Below are positions 5,884-6,999 of a stretch of DNA of 6,999 nucleotides, one piece after another (position 1 is the first letter of the stretch; each line of letters starts with the position of its first letter). The DNA comes from Syntrophobacter sp. SbD2 (GTDB lineage Bacteria; Desulfobacterota; Syntrophobacteria; Syntrophobacterales; Syntrophobacteraceae). The position numbers were made by a program, and so were the translations under genes. The notes under the pieces were generated by a model. The model made no database searches, had not been told where the DNA came from, and saw only the letters and a program-made list of their open reading frames with translations. Location of the stretch: positions 1-6,999 of the forward strand of contig OMSV01000037.1 in NCBI GenBank assembly GCA_900290385.1, given 5' to 3'.

Positions 5884-5917
5884 TCTCGGGGTAAGGAGCG
5901 CAAAAACGGAGTAAGAG

Positions 5918-6999
5918 ATGCAGTTTTTGTCCGGCGGCGCGGAGCTTTTTCAAACGGCTTTCTTATCTGCCCTGGTGTTTATAATCGTCTTGCTGGGCTT
6001 TAATCTCATCTGTGTCGTGGTCCTGCTTCGCAGAAAGGGCGGCGATTTTGCCTCGTTCATTCCCCGCTTCGATTCGGTGGATAGGGGAGTGGAGCGATGT
6101 GAGCGTTCATCAAGGGATGAAATCGCCAAAAATCGCGAAGAGGCCACCCTGGTCGCCCGGCAGGGACGCGAGGAGACGGCAAACGCCCTGAAGTCTTTCG
6201 GAGACTCCCTTCAAACCAGCATGACCAATATCGCCGGTCTTCTAAAGGTTCAACTTGACACATTTGCCGGCCAGCTCTCAATCCTGACGGAGGCAACCGA
6301 GAAAAGACTCGACTCGATGCGGGAAACCATCGAGCATCGGCTGCAAGCGGTGCAGCAGGAAAGCGTCAAACAGCTTTCAATGGTGCGCGACGATTCTTCA
6401 GCCAATTCCAAGACTCTGCGCGAAGAGATTTCCAATATGGCGACCCAGCAGAAGGAGCAAATGGAGGCTTTTACCGTCAGGCTGGGCAGGTTGACCGAAT
6501 CCAACGAAACCAGGCTCGAAGCCCTTCGAAACGCCATAGACGTGAAACTCAAACAGATTCAGGAAGACAACTCCAGGCAGCTCGAACAGATGCGGGCCAC
6601 TGTTGATGAAAAACTTCAGGGGACCCTCGAAAAAAGACTCGGCGAATCGTTTAAGCAGGTGTCGGAAAGACTGGAGCAGGTACATAAAGGATTGGGCGAA
6701 ATGCAGGCCCTGGCGACAGGTGTCGGCGACCTGAAGCGGGTGCTGACCAATGTGAAAACCAGGGGCGTATGGGGGGAAATCCAGCTTGAAGCGCTCCTAG
6801 AGCAGTTCCTTACACCGGATCAGTTCGCACGCGATGTTGCGACCAGGGAGAATTCCGGGGAAAGGGTGGAATTCGCAGTCCGGTTGCCGGGGCGGGGCGA
6901 TGAAGACGCGACGGAGGTCGTGTGGCTTCCGATTGACGCAAAATTCCCGATTGAAGATTACCAGAGGCTGGTTGACGCCCAGGAGAATTGCGACCCGGC
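5918..6999 (+). CDS. rmuC: RmuC-family DNA recombination protein, truncated by the window edge
   Basis: The first 360 codons are present and the frame is open to the last base, so the C-terminus is missing. One N-terminal membrane segment (about residues 14-37, followed by an RRKGG basic stretch) anchors the protein. A long, charged, heptad-like region follows (about 55-265), predicted coiled coil by eye. The conserved RmuC/DUF195 domain then begins, with GVWGEIQLE (283-291) and LPIDAKFP (337-344). The ED/DAK arrangement is the core of the PD-(D/E)XK nuclease-like fold proposed for this family. In E. coli, RmuC limits inversions at short inverted repeats; the biochemical activity is not firmly established. 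The ATG is preceded by GGAG six bases upstream. It has its own likely promoter (5786-5814), divergent from the CoA-binding gene. Confidence 0.93.
   Translation, partial: MQFLSGGAELFQTAFLSALVFIIVLLGFNLICVVVLLRRKGGDFASFIPRFDSVDRGVERCERSSRDEIAKNREEATLVARQGREETANALKSFGDSLQTSMTNIAGLLKVQLDTFAGQLSILTEATEKRLDSMRETIEHRLQAVQQESVKQLSMVRDDSSANSKTLREEISNMATQQKEQMEAFTVRLGRLTESNETRLEALRNAIDVKLKQIQEDNSRQLEQMRATVDEKLQGTLEKRLGESFKQVSERLEQVHKGLGEMQALATGVGDLKRVLTNVKTRGVWGEIQLEALLEQFLTPDQFARDVATRENSGERVEFAVRLPGRGDEDATEVVWLPIDAKFPIEDYQRLVDAQENCDP

Noticed and set aside
5769..5917. Possible short plus-strand peptide beginning at an ATG near 5768 ahead of rmuC
   Set aside because: It crosses the rmuC promoter and the C-rich tract, the AGGAGG-like sequence is over 20 nt away, and the composition (Pro-rich from the C tract) is not protein-like.
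6250..6552. Minus-strand open frame of 100 codons rich in Ser, Cys and Arg
   Set aside because: Antisense to the coiled-coil part of rmuC, whose plus-strand frame is uninterrupted and has clear family motifs.

Overview
The window looks like a chromosomal segment from a moderately GC-rich, probably anaerobic or microaerophilic Gram-negative bacterium. The style fits Deltaproteobacteria (Desulfobacterota, for example Syntrophobacter- or Desulfomonile-like lineages). This placement is an inference from the mix of genes and from 'CACAGAG'-type interspersed repeats, which I associate with such genomes; nothing here fixes the taxon. Six protein genes are supported: five complete and one cut by the right edge. 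No rRNA, tRNA, CRISPR array, transposase or phage gene was seen.

Layout from left to right. Positions 1-187 hold no recognisable gene, but they contain short palindromes and end in a strong bidirectional intrinsic terminator (188-214). An iron-type superoxide dismutase gene (sodB, minus strand, 328-921) follows. It is bracketed by two inverted, diverged copies of one interspersed repeat (241-292 and 1101-1152, 41 of 52 positions identical without gaps). The second copy is also the left arm of a MITE/REP-like palindromic element (1104-1279) in a 575-bp gene-free gap (922-1496).

A two-gene minus-strand operon comes next: a CE4/NodB-type polysaccharide deacetylase-like protein (2740-3615) is transcribed first and overlaps by 32 bp a radical SAM protein (1497-2771) with a CxxxCxxC cluster motif, a long N-terminal extension and no C-terminal SPASM-type cysteine cluster. 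Neither has an assigned substrate. This tightly coupled pair is the best candidate in the window for an undescribed function.

Divergent from the operon is an RlmL-like 23S rRNA methyltransferase (plus strand, 3855-5138). It converges on a small CoA-binding (YccU-like) protein (minus strand, 5212-5661). The last gene, rmuC (plus strand, from 5918, truncated at 6999), encodes a membrane-anchored coiled-coil protein with the RmuC/DUF195 nuclease-like domain. My reading puts two sigma-70-like promoters back to back between the CoA-binding gene and rmuC, with a 13-bp palindrome almost exactly midway between their -35 boxes. A C-rich tract that could form a G-quadruplex on the minus strand lies just upstream of rmuC.

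The genes serve separate housekeeping roles: oxidative defence, rRNA modification, a CoA/nucleotide-binding function and DNA maintenance. Only the deacetylase-like/radical SAM pair looks like one functional unit.
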